Shown one piece after another: positions 27,724-36,862 of a stretch of DNA of 64,000 nucleotides. The DNA is from Vibrio penaeicida (GTDB taxonomy: Bacteria > Pseudomonadota > Gammaproteobacteria > Enterobacterales > Vibrionaceae). Position 1 is the first letter of the stretch, and the number at the start of each line of letters is the position of its first letter. The notes under the pieces were generated by a model, which worked only from the letters and a program-made list of their open reading frames with translations, was not told where the DNA came from and made no database searches. Location: contig NZ_JAUYVM010000002.1 of NCBI RefSeq assembly GCF_030689305.1, positions 591,892 to 655,891 on the forward strand, given 5' to 3'. The position numbers were made by a program, and so were the translations under genes.

Positions 27724-27774
27724 TTGCACTAATATGGTGAGATTGCACTGATTTGGATTTTCCATATTGGTGCA
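27724..27774. promoter_or_regulatory. Three tandem NtrC-type enhancer sites
   Basis: Site 1, TTGCACTAATATGGTGA (27724-27740), is close to the classical glnA NtrC site TTGCACCAACATGGTGC. Site 2 begins TTGCACTGATTTGG (27743-27756). Site 3, read on the minus strand, is TGCACCAATATGG (27762-27774). They are about 19 bases apart and lie 95-145 bases upstream of the sigma-54 promoter of the channel gene, the normal enhancer distance. Confidence 0.78.
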
Positions 27775-27935
27775 GGTGTTCATGAGCAGGTTCTCACCAA
27801 ACCACATAAACAGACGCCAATCACACTATTTTGTTTAACCAAAGTAAGAATGGATGTTTTTCCTTTTCTTTTAGGCGCACTGAATCAAGTTGAACTATTC
27901 TAAAAAGTAGCCCAACTCTATGAATTTGATAATTT
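27775..27935. other. Remainder of the amtB-kinase intergenic region
   Basis: About 160 bases between the NtrC-type sites and the start of the plus-strand kinase. I see no further clear motif or ORF; the promoter for the kinase must lie here or overlap the enhancer region. Confidence 0.4.
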
Positions 27936-29648
27936 ATGCCTATCAAAATTTTAATGTCAGAAACGCTTAAAGAGCCATTTGAAAGGTTGTATAAAAGCAA
28001 AGAGATTAGCGCAGAATTTGCGGATCTTAAGCAAGTCGTGCCTTCAATTCGTTCATTTGACCCTGATATTATTGTTCTTCACTGCTCAGACAATTCATTT
28101 GATGATATTTATGAGCTAACTCAGTACGTTCGAAATGTTCTAAATAAACTCTCGGCAACGATTTGGGTCGTTTTTGATGAAGATATGAAGCCCAGCACGT
28201 CATTGCCATGCATTGACCATGGGTTCAGTCTGAAAAACACGCCAGAGAATGAGCTAAACATGCATTTCGAACGTGCAGTGCAAAGGCATAAAGCCATTAA
28301 TGACAATCAGGCGAACATAAACAGCCGGCTCACCATGTTACTGCGAGTCGGACGTTCAGACATAACCCATTCCGATGATACGTTGTTCGTCGCTGATATT
28401 GTGAGTGCGATTGGTCAGTACTGTAACGCTAAAATATCCTTTCTATTTGATGCACCCGAAAATTCTCAACCACCCAACGTGTATCGGCTGAAGCAAGGCA
28501 TACTCGCTGAGCTTGATGACTCCTTAAAAGTTATGCTTTCGAAAAACATCCCATTAGATGGAACCTTGCAGCACCCCGTGATAAACAGAGAACCGTCTAA
28601 CGCAATACAAGACTTATTTAGTGGTGCGGCTTTGCTACTCTTCCCTATTTGCACGTATGGGAAATTAAAGTACACCATTATGTGTATTATCGATAACCAA
28701 CACCCAGAGCTGATCAACACTGCGAATTTAAAAATACTGGAACAAGTGTCCACCCAGTTGAATTCCAGCTTCGAAAGGCGCTATGCCATCACGGAAACAA
28801 GCCATAAATATCAAGAAGCACAGGATTCACTAAGTCACATTCAATCGGATAATGAAGATCAAATCCAATCAGAGAAAATGCATTCCTTAAGCAGTATTGC
28901 CGTTGGTCTATTGCACGAAATGAATAACCCCATTAGCTCTACTCTTGGGAATTTCGAGCCTCTAAAACAATACATCGAGTCGATTCTTGCACTTTTAGCC
29001 CTCCACAAACAGTTGTTTATTGAACCAAATAATGAACAAAAGCATGAGATTGTCGCGACTTTTTATGAAGAGACGGATATCGCTGAAGTACTGGATGACA
29101 TACACGCGGTGATTCAAGATTCTGAGGCTGGGTTGTTACGCGTAAAAGACGTACTTCTTAGTTTACGAGTTTTCGCAGACAAAGCGTTGGATGCAAAACT
29201 GACTCCCTTTAAGCTCCAGAGCGTCTTTTCTGACAACGACCTCTACATGAAGCCAGAAGGCATTGAAGTGATTAAGCAAATAGATGAATCACTTGTCGTG
29301 GTAGGCAACCGTAATATGGTACGCAAAGTCCTTGAGGTAGTGTTTAGGAATGCCATCGAGTCGATCGACAATAAGGGTCCCCAAGACAATGCGAAAATTG
29401 AGGTGACAACTTCGTCTGATAACCAGTTTGTTCGGTTGTCGATAAAAGATAACGGCACGGGCATCGATGAAGAAACCCTGACCAAAGTATTCGACCCTTT
29501 CTACACCAACAACGGAAAGAAGAATGCATCAGGGCTAGGATTAACGATCGCGCAATTTGTAATGCAAAAATTACACGGCTCTATACGAATCGAGTCGGAA
29601 CAGAATGAATTCACAAACGTGACGCTGAAAATCCCCAAAGCCCAGTGA
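27936..29648 (+). CDS. Histidine kinase with degenerate receiver and GAF regions
   Basis: A 570-residue cytoplasmic protein. The N-terminal 115 residues have the length and pattern of a receiver domain, but the phospho-acceptor position reads DIIVLHCSD, so the usual Asp is missing. A GAF-like region (about 130-285) precedes a coiled coil (about 290-315). HisKA contains the acceptor His in GLLHEMNNPIS (about residue 327), of the HExNxP type. The HATPase domain has FRNAIESID, KDNGTGIDEE and SGLGLTIAQF. No membrane segment was found. It is divergent from the ammonium channel and shares the intergenic region with NtrC-type sites. Neither its signal nor its partner is known. Confidence 0.85.
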   Translation: MPIKILMSETLKEPFERLYKSKEISAEFADLKQVVPSIRSFDPDIIVLHCSDNSFDDIYELTQYVRNVLNKLSATIWVVFDEDMKPSTSLPCIDHGFSLKNTPENELNMHFERAVQRHKAINDNQANINSRLTMLLRVGRSDITHSDDTLFVADIVSAIGQYCNAKISFLFDAPENSQPPNVYRLKQGILAELDDSLKVMLSKNIPLDGTLQHPVINREPSNAIQDLFSGAALLLFPICTYGKLKYTIMCIIDNQHPELINTANLKILEQVSTQLNSSFERRYAITETSHKYQEAQDSLSHIQSDNEDQIQSEKMHSLSSIAVGLLHEMNNPISSTLGNFEPLKQYIESILALLALHKQLFIEPNNEQKHEIVATFYEETDIAEVLDDIHAVIQDSEAGLLRVKDVLLSLRVFADKALDAKLTPFKLQSVFSDNDLYMKPEGIEVIKQIDESLVVVGNRNMVRKVLEVVFRNAIESIDNKGPQDNAKIEVTTSSDNQFVRLSIKDNGTGIDEETLTKVFDPFYTNNGKKNASGLGLTIAQFVMQKLHGSIRIESEQNEFTNVTLKIPKAQ

Positions 29649-29724
29649 TGTTCAGTTAAGTCTTAAGTAGCTTTGCTTGGCGTAGTAAATTTGAACGATT
29701 TGACATGGAAAGCAGCATGCATCA

Positions 29725-29762
29725 AAAAAAACAAACGGCCCTAATTTAGGACCGTTTTTTAA
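29725..29762. terminator. Bidirectional intrinsic terminator
   Basis: Hairpin AAACGG-C-CCT / AGG-A-CCGTTT (arms at 29733-29742 and 29748-29758) with one mismatch, flanked by an A run on the left and six T on the right. It serves both the kinase gene (+) and the formate dehydrogenase operon (-), which ends at 29785. Confidence 0.85.
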
Positions 29763-29784
29763 GTGGGAACGCGCAAGCCAAATA

Positions 29785-30750
29785 TTAGCTTTCACCTTCT
29801 TGTTTCTTCACCTTTTTATACCAGATGTTGTGGTGCTGTTTTGCCCATGTTTCATCAACATAGCCTGTCTTCATGCCTTCTAGTGCCCCTTCTGTTCCGA
29901 CAGTACCGATGTAAATATGCCCTAATGAAGCTGCTATCAGCCCTAGAGACGATATGGCGTGAAGCACATTAACGATCTGCATGAGTTCGCGAGTTTGGTT
30001 GAACATTGGGAAATCCATGATTAACCCTGTCACACAAACGGTCACGCCTGCCGTAGCAAGCAACCAAAACCATATCTTTTCACCGCCGTTACAAAAATCG
30101 GCCTCAGGGTGCTTACCATTAGGCAGAATGCCTCCACCTTGCCTAAACCATTCAAGATCGACTTTGTTGAAGAGGTTGTTTTTCATCCATTTGATGAGCA
30201 TGCCAACCAAACCAAATACAAATAGTGGTCCTAAATAGTTGTGCGAAATCTTCGCCGCGCTAATGATAAATCCCCAAACACTAGACGACACAACGGGCAT
30301 CATAATGTACTTTCCGTACATCAGCATAAGCCCAGATAACGCCAAAATGAGAAACAATGAAGCGGTATACCAATGCAGCGCACGCTCAAAAGGTGTCCAG
30401 CGCAGTACTTTGTTGCCAGTCCGTTCCTTAGACAGTTTGATTTGCCCCGCCCAGAGATAGAAGGCCAGCAGTGCACCAAACGCACCTAAGATCATGTAGC
30501 CGCCAATGGGAGTTATCCATTTATTTCTTATTTCACGCCACAGTTGCCCAGTCGTATTGATGAGCATACCGTGTTCCAATCCCTTGGATGTGGTGTACCC
30601 TTCTTCGCCATCTTTTACTTGTCGCCAGTAATCGGCACCCGCCAATTGGGCTATTTCTCTTTCCGCGTTGGCGGATTCGTCAGCAAATATAGGGTTGCTG
30701 ACGAACACCAGAAACAACGCAAAAGTAGCGATCAATATGCGATGTAACAT
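29785..30750 (-). CDS. fdhC: Formate dehydrogenase cytochrome b subunit (gamma)
   Basis: A 321-residue membrane subunit that passes electrons from the periplasmic formate dehydrogenase to quinone. It has a signal-like N-terminus (ending IFADESA), a periplasmic segment, then four membrane helices with the di-heme cytochrome b556 ligands expected in RALHWYTA (about 124), ISHNYLGP and HAISSLGLIAASLGHIY. It resembles the FdoI/FdnI family but is longer at the N-terminus, as in Shewanella-type FDH. Last gene of the operon, 9 bases after the beta subunit. Confidence 0.92.
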   Translation of the reverse strand: MLHRILIATFALFLVFVSNPIFADESANAEREIAQLAGADYWRQVKDGEEGYTTSKGLEHGMLINTTGQLWREIRNKWITPIGGYMILGAFGALLAFYLWAGQIKLSKERTGNKVLRWTPFERALHWYTASLFLILALSGLMLMYGKYIMMPVVSSSVWGFIISAAKISHNYLGPLFVFGLVGMLIKWMKNNLFNKVDLEWFRQGGGILPNGKHPEADFCNGGEKIWFWLLATAGVTVCVTGLIMDFPMFNQTRELMQIVNVLHAISSLGLIAASLGHIYIGTVGTEGALEGMKTGYVDETWAKQHHNIWYKKVKKQEGES

Positions 30751-30759
30751 TATGCCTCT

Positions 30760-31368
30760 CTAACTTTTGGTCGCGTCAAATGCCAAATCTTCACCATTAG
30801 TCCAGCCCGCGCCTCTTCCGCCGCGTTCAACCATTCTCTGACGGAAAATGTCCGAAACGGTATTTGCATCGCCAGCCAACAAGGCTTTCGTCGAGCAAAG
30901 CTCTGCACACATTGGCAATTTCCCTTCAGCAACGCGGTTTGCACCGTATTTTGCACGCTCCTCCGTTGAGCCATTTTCTGTCTCAGGACCGCCAGCACAG
31001 AAGGTGCATTTGTCCATTTTCCCGCGCTCGCCAAATGCCGACGTACTAGGGAATTGTGGTGCACCAAACGGGCAGGCAAACAGACAATAGCCGCAACCAA
31101 TACAAAGATCTTTATTGTGTAGAACAATGCCATCTTCGGTTTGGCTGAAGCAATCTGTAGGGCACACCGCCATACAAGGTGCATCAGTACAGTGCATACA
31201 CGCGACAGAAATGGAGTTTTCACCGGATTGCCCATCGTTCAATGTGACAACACGGCGGCGTTGAATGCCCCATTCAAGGGCATCATCGTTTTCATTTTTA
31301 CAGGCGGTGACACAACCATTACATTCAATACAACGCTTGGTGTCACATAGGAATTTCATCTTAGCCAT
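30760..31368 (-). CDS. fdhB: Formate dehydrogenase iron-sulfur subunit (beta)
   Basis: A 202-residue electron-transfer subunit with the Cys for four [4Fe-4S] clusters: CIECNGCVTACK, CMHCTDAPCMAVCP, CIGCGYCLFACPFG and the last set CTFCAGG plus CAELC. It carries electrons from the molybdenum subunit to the cytochrome b. It has no Tat signal of its own, so it should be exported with the alpha subunit. It matches the short FDH3-type beta subunit rather than FdnH, which is longer and has a membrane helix. It lies 11 bases after fdhA. Confidence 0.93.
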   Translation of the reverse strand: MAKMKFLCDTKRCIECNGCVTACKNENDDALEWGIQRRRVVTLNDGQSGENSISVACMHCTDAPCMAVCPTDCFSQTEDGIVLHNKDLCIGCGYCLFACPFGAPQFPSTSAFGERGKMDKCTFCAGGPETENGSTEERAKYGANRVAEGKLPMCAELCSTKALLAGDANTVSDIFRQRMVERGGRGAGWTNGEDLAFDATKS

Positions 31369-31379
31369 TTTATGACTCC

Positions 31380-34235
31380 TTACGCTTTACTGATGTTGCA
31401 GAGAGTCACCTTACTCTCCTGCATTTGAGTAACGGGATCATAACCGTAGGTGGTCGCGGTATTCGCTGCTTCACCCACAACATATGGATCCGTGCCTTCA
31501 GGGTACTTATCGCGTAGGTCCTTACCCTGGAACTTGCCACCAAAGTGGAAAGGAACAAACGCCATACCTGGTTTCACTCTGCGCGTAACCATGGCTTTCA
31601 CGTGAATTCTTCCTTTCTCGGCGCCTTCTACCCAAACCATATCGCCATCTCTGAACCCTAAGTCGTTCGCGTCTTTCGGATTCACCTCAACAAACATTTC
31701 TTGTTGAAGTTCAGCTAGCCAAGGGTTTGAACGTGTTTCCTCGCCACCTCCTTCGTATTCAACCAAACGCCCAGACGTAAGGATGATTGGGTACTCCGCG
31801 GACTTATCTTGGTCCTGAATGGATTTGTACATCGTCGGCAAGCGATAGATGGATTCTTTGTCGTCCCACGTTGGGTAGTCGGCAACCAAATCACGGCGCG
31901 GCGTGTAAAGGGGTTCTCTATGCAGTGGCACTCTATCCGGGAAAGTCCAAACGACGGCGCGTGCCTTCGCGTTACCAAAAGGAATACACCCATGGCTTAT
32001 TGCGACTCTTTGAATGCCCCCAGAAAGATCGGTTTTCCAGTTTTTTCCTTCCGCTGCGGCTTTTTCCGCTTCGGTAAGATCATTCCACCAACCTAGAGAC
32101 TTCAGTAGTTTGTCGCTGAATTCTGGGAACCCATCTTCCAGTTCACAGCCTTTCGAGTAACTGTCTTCTGCGAGCAGATTTTTGCCCTCAAATTCCACTC
32201 CGAATCGAGCGCGGAAATTACCCCCACCTTCAGCCACGGGTTTGGATGTGTTGTAAAGGATGTGAGTGCCAGGGTGTTTCATTTCTGGTGTTCCCCAACA
32301 AGGCCAAGGTAGCCCGTAGGTTTCACCATGAGATGGTCCCCCTTCTGCTTCTAGCGATGTTTTATGGAAGGTGTGCCAGTTTTTCTGGTGATCTTTCAAA
32401 CGCTCAGGGCTTTGTCCTGTATAGCCTATCGTCCACATTCCACGGTTGATCTCACGGGTGATGTCCTCCACCAAAGGTTCGTTCTTATTCACTTTGATGT
32501 TTTTGAACAGCTGATCAGAAAAGCCGAGCTTTTTAGAAAGCAGATACATAATTTCGTGATCGGGTTTCGATTCAAACAACGGCTCAACCACTTTGTCTCG
32601 CCATTGCAAGGATCGGTTCGACGCCGTTACGCTGCCATAGGTTTCGAATTGTGTGGTGGCAGGCAACAAGTAGATACCGTCTTTACGATCATTCATTACA
32701 GCAGCAACGGTTGGATACGGATCGACAATCACCATCATGTCCAACTGTTCCATCGCTTTCTTCATTTCAACACCACGAGTTTGGGAGTTTACGGCGTGCC
32801 CCCAATAGAACATGGCGCGAATGTTGTCTTTCTGCTCGATGGCGTCTTTGTTTTCTAACACGCCATCTATCCAACGAGAAACAGGGATACCCATGTTGTT
32901 CATTGGCTTTTTACCGCGGTATTCGTCTTGATCGAAGCGTTTTTGTACCCACTCGTAATCCACATCCCACACTTTCGACCAGTGTTTCCAAGCGCCATTC
33001 GACAGCCCGTAATACCCAGGTAGCGTATGAGAAAGGACGCCTAAGTCTGTCGCGCCTTGTACGTTATCGTGACCGCGGAAGATATTCGCTCCACCGCCAC
33101 TCTTACCGATGTTGCCCAACGCCAATTCAAGCACGCAGTAAGCACGAGTATTGTTGTTACCTGTAGTGTGTTGAGTTCCGCCCATACACCATACAACGCA
33201 ACCGGGCCTGTTCTCTGAAAGGAGCTTGGCTGTTTTGTAGACTTCTTTTTCACTTACGCCAGCAACGCGCTCAACTTCTTCCGGTGTCCAGCGAGCGACT
33301 TCTTTCTTGATTTCGTCCATGCCAAAAACGCGCTGGCGAATGAACTCTTTGTCTTCCCAATTGTTTTTGAATACATGCCATAAAATGCCCCAAATGAATG
33401 CGACATCGGAGCCTGGACGAAGGGATACGTAATGATCGGATTTAGCTGCGGTACGCGTGCGGCGAGGATCCGCAACCACGATCTTACAGTTGTTCTTTTC
33501 TTTTGCGATGAGAATATGCTGCATCGCAACGGGGTGTGCTTCCGCTGGGTTAGACCCAATAAACAACATGGACTTGCAATTATGCATGTCGTTAAAGGAG
33601 TTGGTCATCGCGCCGTAACCCCAAGTGTTCGCTACGCCAGCTACCGTGGTGGAGTGGCAAATACGCGCTTGGTGGTCGACGTTATTGGTTCCCCACAAAG
33701 AAGCCATCTTACGGAACATGTAAGCCTGTTCGTTGCTGTGTTTTGCACTGCCTAGGAAGTAAACAGAATCAGGGCCTGACTCCTTGCGAATTTCGAGCGT
33801 TTTATTGCCAATTTCTTCGATGGCATCTTCCCAGCTCATTTGCTTCCATTTACCGCCTTCTAACTTCATTGGGTATTTGAGGCGTCTTTCCCCATGTCCG
33901 TGTTCACGCAGAGCAGCACCTTTGGCGCAGTGCCCACCCGCATTAAATGGGTGATCAAACGCAGGTTCTTGCCCTGTCCACACGCCATTTTGTACCTCGG
34001 CGTAAATGCCGCAGCCTACAGAACAGTGTGAACAGATGGTGCGCTTAATTTCGGTGGGTACCTTTGAGGCGACGGTTTTTGCGTTTGCCTTGCGCATCAT
34101 CCCCGGCGCAAACATAGAAGCGCCGACGGCGGCTCCCCCTGCTGCCAGTGTCGAGTTCTTCATAAAAGAACGACGGCTCAATCCGATTTGGCTTTCTTCC
34201 TTGTTTACGCTATCGGAACGCTTGGTAAGTTTCAT
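31380..34235 (-). CDS. fdhA: Formate dehydrogenase catalytic subunit (alpha), Cys type
   Basis: A 951-residue molybdopterin oxidoreductase that oxidises formate to CO2 in the periplasm. A Tat signal is present (LSRRSFMKN, twin Arg at 21-22). The [4Fe-4S] ligands are CSHCSVGC (68-75) and GGHCAKG (about 103). The Mo ligand is Cys193 in ARICHSTT; the codon at 33659-33657 is TGC, not TGA, so this is a cysteine rather than selenocysteine enzyme. FIGSNPAEAHP and the C-terminal VNPKDANDLGFRDGD molydopterin-binding block fit the family. Encoded with the beta and gamma subunits, a TorD-type chaperone and a small Tat protein. Confidence 0.96.
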   Translation of the reverse strand: MKLTKRSDSVNKEESQIGLSRRSFMKNSTLAAGGAAVGASMFAPGMMRKANAKTVASKVPTEIKRTICSHCSVGCGIYAEVQNGVWTGQEPAFDHPFNAGGHCAKGAALREHGHGERRLKYPMKLEGGKWKQMSWEDAIEEIGNKTLEIRKESGPDSVYFLGSAKHSNEQAYMFRKMASLWGTNNVDHQARICHSTTVAGVANTWGYGAMTNSFNDMHNCKSMLFIGSNPAEAHPVAMQHILIAKEKNNCKIVVADPRRTRTAAKSDHYVSLRPGSDVAFIWGILWHVFKNNWEDKEFIRQRVFGMDEIKKEVARWTPEEVERVAGVSEKEVYKTAKLLSENRPGCVVWCMGGTQHTTGNNNTRAYCVLELALGNIGKSGGGANIFRGHDNVQGATDLGVLSHTLPGYYGLSNGAWKHWSKVWDVDYEWVQKRFDQDEYRGKKPMNNMGIPVSRWIDGVLENKDAIEQKDNIRAMFYWGHAVNSQTRGVEMKKAMEQLDMMVIVDPYPTVAAVMNDRKDGIYLLPATTQFETYGSVTASNRSLQWRDKVVEPLFESKPDHEIMYLLSKKLGFSDQLFKNIKVNKNEPLVEDITREINRGMWTIGYTGQSPERLKDHQKNWHTFHKTSLEAEGGPSHGETYGLPWPCWGTPEMKHPGTHILYNTSKPVAEGGGNFRARFGVEFEGKNLLAEDSYSKGCELEDGFPEFSDKLLKSLGWWNDLTEAEKAAAEGKNWKTDLSGGIQRVAISHGCIPFGNAKARAVVWTFPDRVPLHREPLYTPRRDLVADYPTWDDKESIYRLPTMYKSIQDQDKSAEYPIILTSGRLVEYEGGGEETRSNPWLAELQQEMFVEVNPKDANDLGFRDGDMVWVEGAEKGRIHVKAMVTRRVKPGMAFVPFHFGGKFQGKDLRDKYPEGTDPYVVGEAANTATTYGYDPVTQMQESKVTLCNISKA

Positions 34236-34246
34236 TCCATTGCTCC

Positions 34247-34441
34247 TTATAGGGTGTCGTAGTAATCACGGATATGTTGAGTTTCTTTATATCCAGTGGT
34301 TGTTTCTTCCACCTCTGGCTTAGCTTCGTTTGCTGAAGCGGCCGTAGATGTCCCTGCGGCAAGCGTGCCGGCTACTGCTGCCGTACTTAATCCCTTAAGC
34401 AGATCTCGGCGGCGTGTATCGATGGCTTGTTTATCTTTCAT
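34247..34441 (-). CDS. Small Tat-signal protein of the formate dehydrogenase region
   Basis: A 64-residue protein with a twin-Arg motif (DTRRRDLLKGLSTAAVAG) followed by a hydrophobic region and a short acidic mature part ending HIRDYYDTL. It matches the 'formate dehydrogenase region TAT target' family found upstream of fdhA in many proteobacteria; its exact role is not known, but co-export or stabilisation of the enzyme is likely. GGAG 6 bases before the ATG at 34441 decides the start; an in-frame ATG at 34453 has no ribosome site. Confidence 0.9.
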   Translation of the reverse strand: MKDKQAIDTRRRDLLKGLSTAAVAGTLAAGTSTAASANEAKPEVEETTTGYKETQHIRDYYDTL

Positions 34442-34498
34442 AGGGTGCTCCATGATTCAGTGCCCATTGAGTGGATGCTCTGCATCTCTAGTTATCAT

Positions 34499-35128
34499 CT
34501 AGGCTTCTCGGACAGGTACTCGCGCAAAGCGAACCTGCTCGATAAGCAAGAATTGGTGTAATACGGTTGCCATAGCGGCGTAAAAACGGGCGCTTTCTGC
34601 TTTCCGAATTTGCCTAGCTAATGATTCAAACCAAGGTTGAATATGGCGGTTAAAAAACGCGTTTTGCTCCGTTTCAGAATCCAGTAAGGACATGACTTCA
34701 CACAGTGCAGCAAAATGGTCTTCCGGTTCTTTCGTTTCGTCGTTTCGAGTGAACCCCATTCGCATGAGATCTTGCCGAATCGCTGCAAGTGGTTTTTCCA
34801 TTAACGAACCGGTTAAGTGCCACGAGGCAAAAGGCATTACTTCACCTCGCCCAATTCCTATAAACAGATCTTGGTATTCCTGTTGAATATCTTCGCGGGT
34901 ATACAAACCAGCTGTGTTTCTTAAGTTGTTCCATGCTGTCGCCATTTGGCTATCAGCATGCTCGCTGACTTCGAGCTCTTTTATCCAATCCAGCACGTCT
35001 TGGCTGGGTGCAGCACGAAACACAGTGGCAAGTAGCGCATAGATATCAGAACGCATTGAGGTTTGAGAATGCGCTGGTTCTTGTGAGTGGTCTGATACTT
35101 GAGGTTGGACTGGGTGAGTGTCGTTCAT
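34499..35128 (-). CDS. TorD/DmsD-family chaperone for formate dehydrogenase
   Basis: A 209-residue all-helical cytoplasmic protein. Family motifs are QEYQDLFIGIGRGEVMPFASW (about 83-102, starting EYQDLF) and EPEDHFAALCEVMS (about 132-145), the latter being the TorD-family E-x-x-D-H block. Such chaperones bind the Tat signal of the molybdoenzyme and hold it until cofactor insertion is complete. The position between the ferredoxin and the fdhA genes points to FdhA as its client. The first 22 residues are low-complexity and Gln/His/Pro/Ser-rich. Confidence 0.88.
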   Translation of the reverse strand: MNDTHPVQPQVSDHSQEPAHSQTSMRSDIYALLATVFRAAPSQDVLDWIKELEVSEHADSQMATAWNNLRNTAGLYTREDIQQEYQDLFIGIGRGEVMPFASWHLTGSLMEKPLAAIRQDLMRMGFTRNDETKEPEDHFAALCEVMSLLDSETEQNAFFNRHIQPWFESLARQIRKAESARFYAAMATVLHQFLLIEQVRFARVPVREA

Positions 35129-35137
35129 TCGCTTCCC

Positions 35138-36862
35138 TTACACATTGAGCTGCTTTTCTGGCTGGTCAGCCAAGCTATTAAACATATCGACGACACGGCA
35201 GTCCTCGCACATTGCAATCCTGTTGATGGCTACTTCGTCAGAGAAATGCGAGTGACCGCGTAACTTATTTTGAAGCATGTCGATCATAGATTGAGGGGCA
35301 AACGGTTTACCACATCGTAAACATTCCGCGGCTTTTTCTTGATGAATAACTTGAACCTGTTTGCGCTGAGTTGCGTCCCAGTTAAACCTTGGTGTAAGTG
35401 TTAACGCGTTCTCTGGACAGGCTTTTTCACACATTCCACATTGAATGCAGTCTTGCTCCACGAAGTTTAGCTGTGGCGAGACTCCGTCATTATGAAGCGC
35501 CCCTGTTGGACACACGGCAACGCAGCCCATGCATAAAGTGCAATCTTTACCGACACAACTTACATTGCCAAAAGGCGCACTGGTTGGAATGTTGGTTATG
35601 GTTTGAACGGGAATGTGGTTAACCGATAATGAATCGAGTGCCAAGAAAAGGCGCTCTCTTTTCGAACCGTTTAATACACCAATTGGTGTACTTAATAGAG
35701 AAGGCGTTAGGTGAGAATCACTCAAAACAGGCTCACCGCCTTTCAGCTCTTCTAAATACAAAATTTGAATACGAGAAGGATCTAAGTTCATTTGGCTAAG
35801 TAGTGTTTGGGCGGTTTCTACTTCTTGCCCTAACACTCTTAGAATTGTCGGAGGCATTTTTTTACTGGCAGCAAACATTACCTGACATGCGCCATTGACC
35901 AATGCTGCGAACCACGTATCCATTCCTACTGAAGGCAGTTCCTCTAGTTCAACGGGTATAACGTTGTCTGGTAGCGAATCTAAAGCCATGACGTTGTAAC
36001 TTTCGTGTCGATTGCTACAGAACAAAATGATGGGGTTCTCCCCACTCGCCTCTTTATAATTGGCTAGCAGCTTTTCAACGAACGATTGGGTTTGAACGGG
36101 TTCGGGAATTGCGTAGTGGATCGCTTCTGTTGGACAGGCTGTTGCACAAGTTCCAACGCCTTGGCATAAGTAAGGGTTTATCTGAATCTTATGCCCAATT
36201 TGATCATTACCATCGCTCGTAAGTGCACCTGCTGGGCAGGCATCTACACAGCGGTCACACCCTTTAATACCCCGCGAGCTGTGGGCGCATTTGTCGGTAT
36301 CTAATCGGAAGTATTTAGGCTTATCAAACGTACCCATAAGATCTGGTATGGACTCTAAGGCTTCAGGTAACGTTGGGTATCCACGTCCGCATGGGAAATA
36401 ACCGGGTACAGGTACTTCTTCGCTCATAATACCGTTTAGGGTCATATCCAGCACAATATCGAAGCAGTCGTGACCAATAGCTGCAGTAGCTAAATTCACG
36501 TTAGTTCCATCATGGTTCACGGTAACCTTAAAGGCACCAAGAAAACCTTGAACGTTGGGTTGTTGCCCAAAATAGAGGCGAGATGGATTGATCAGTTGGC
36601 TTCTATCTGCATCTTGTTCGGTACACAGCAGTGTAAGAGATGAAAGCGAATCGAGCTTCGCCTCTATCTCAGAAAGGATTGAAAATGGACCAATCACGAG
36701 TGTGTGACCCCCACTGTGGTAGCTGACCGTTGGGGGAATTAGGTTGGTCAGCTCCACAGTGTTGGTTAACGCTGCTGCTCTTGCTCGTCCATTCACGCTA
36801 GAAGCATTTTGAATTTTTTGTTTTAACATTGCTTTTGGTTCTAACATCGCTTTATGTTCCAT
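35138..36862 (-). CDS. Multi-cluster 4Fe-4S ferredoxin-like protein
   Basis: A protein of about 574 residues with two pairs of [4Fe-4S] ferredoxin motifs: CDRCVDACPAGAL and CQGVGTCATACPTEA (middle), then CTLCMGCVAVCPTGAL and CIQCGMCEKACPENAL (C-terminal half). The extra Cys pairs CLRCGKP and CEDCR near the end may bind zinc. No membrane segment or Tat signal is visible, so it is probably cytoplasmic. It matches the conserved '4Fe-4S binding protein' of Shewanella- and Vibrio-type fdh clusters, where electron delivery for enzyme maturation is suspected. The start is uncertain: ATGs at 36862, 36847 and 36829 and a TTG at 36904 are in frame, none with a strong ribosome site. Confidence 0.85.
   Translation of the reverse strand: MEHKAMLEPKAMLKQKIQNASSVNGRARAAALTNTVELTNLIPPTVSYHSGGHTLVIGPFSILSEIEAKLDSLSSLTLLCTEQDADRSQLINPSRLYFGQQPNVQGFLGAFKVTVNHDGTNVNLATAAIGHDCFDIVLDMTLNGIMSEEVPVPGYFPCGRGYPTLPEALESIPDLMGTFDKPKYFRLDTDKCAHSSRGIKGCDRCVDACPAGALTSDGNDQIGHKIQINPYLCQGVGTCATACPTEAIHYAIPEPVQTQSFVEKLLANYKEASGENPIILFCSNRHESYNVMALDSLPDNVIPVELEELPSVGMDTWFAALVNGACQVMFAASKKMPPTILRVLGQEVETAQTLLSQMNLDPSRIQILYLEELKGGEPVLSDSHLTPSLLSTPIGVLNGSKRERLFLALDSLSVNHIPVQTITNIPTSAPFGNVSCVGKDCTLCMGCVAVCPTGALHNDGVSPQLNFVEQDCIQCGMCEKACPENALTLTPRFNWDATQRKQVQVIHQEKAAECLRCGKPFAPQSMIDMLQNKLRGHSHFSDEVAINRIAMCEDCRVVDMFNSLADQPEKQLNV

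Noticed and set aside
33657..33659. Selenocysteine at the formate dehydrogenase active site
   Set aside because: The codon was read directly as TGC (Cys) on the coding strand, and the frame contains no internal TGA.
31787..33755. Several plus-strand ORFs of 90-170 codons opposite fdhA
   Set aside because: They are antisense to a strongly supported formate dehydrogenase gene and show no domain, signal or ribosome site.
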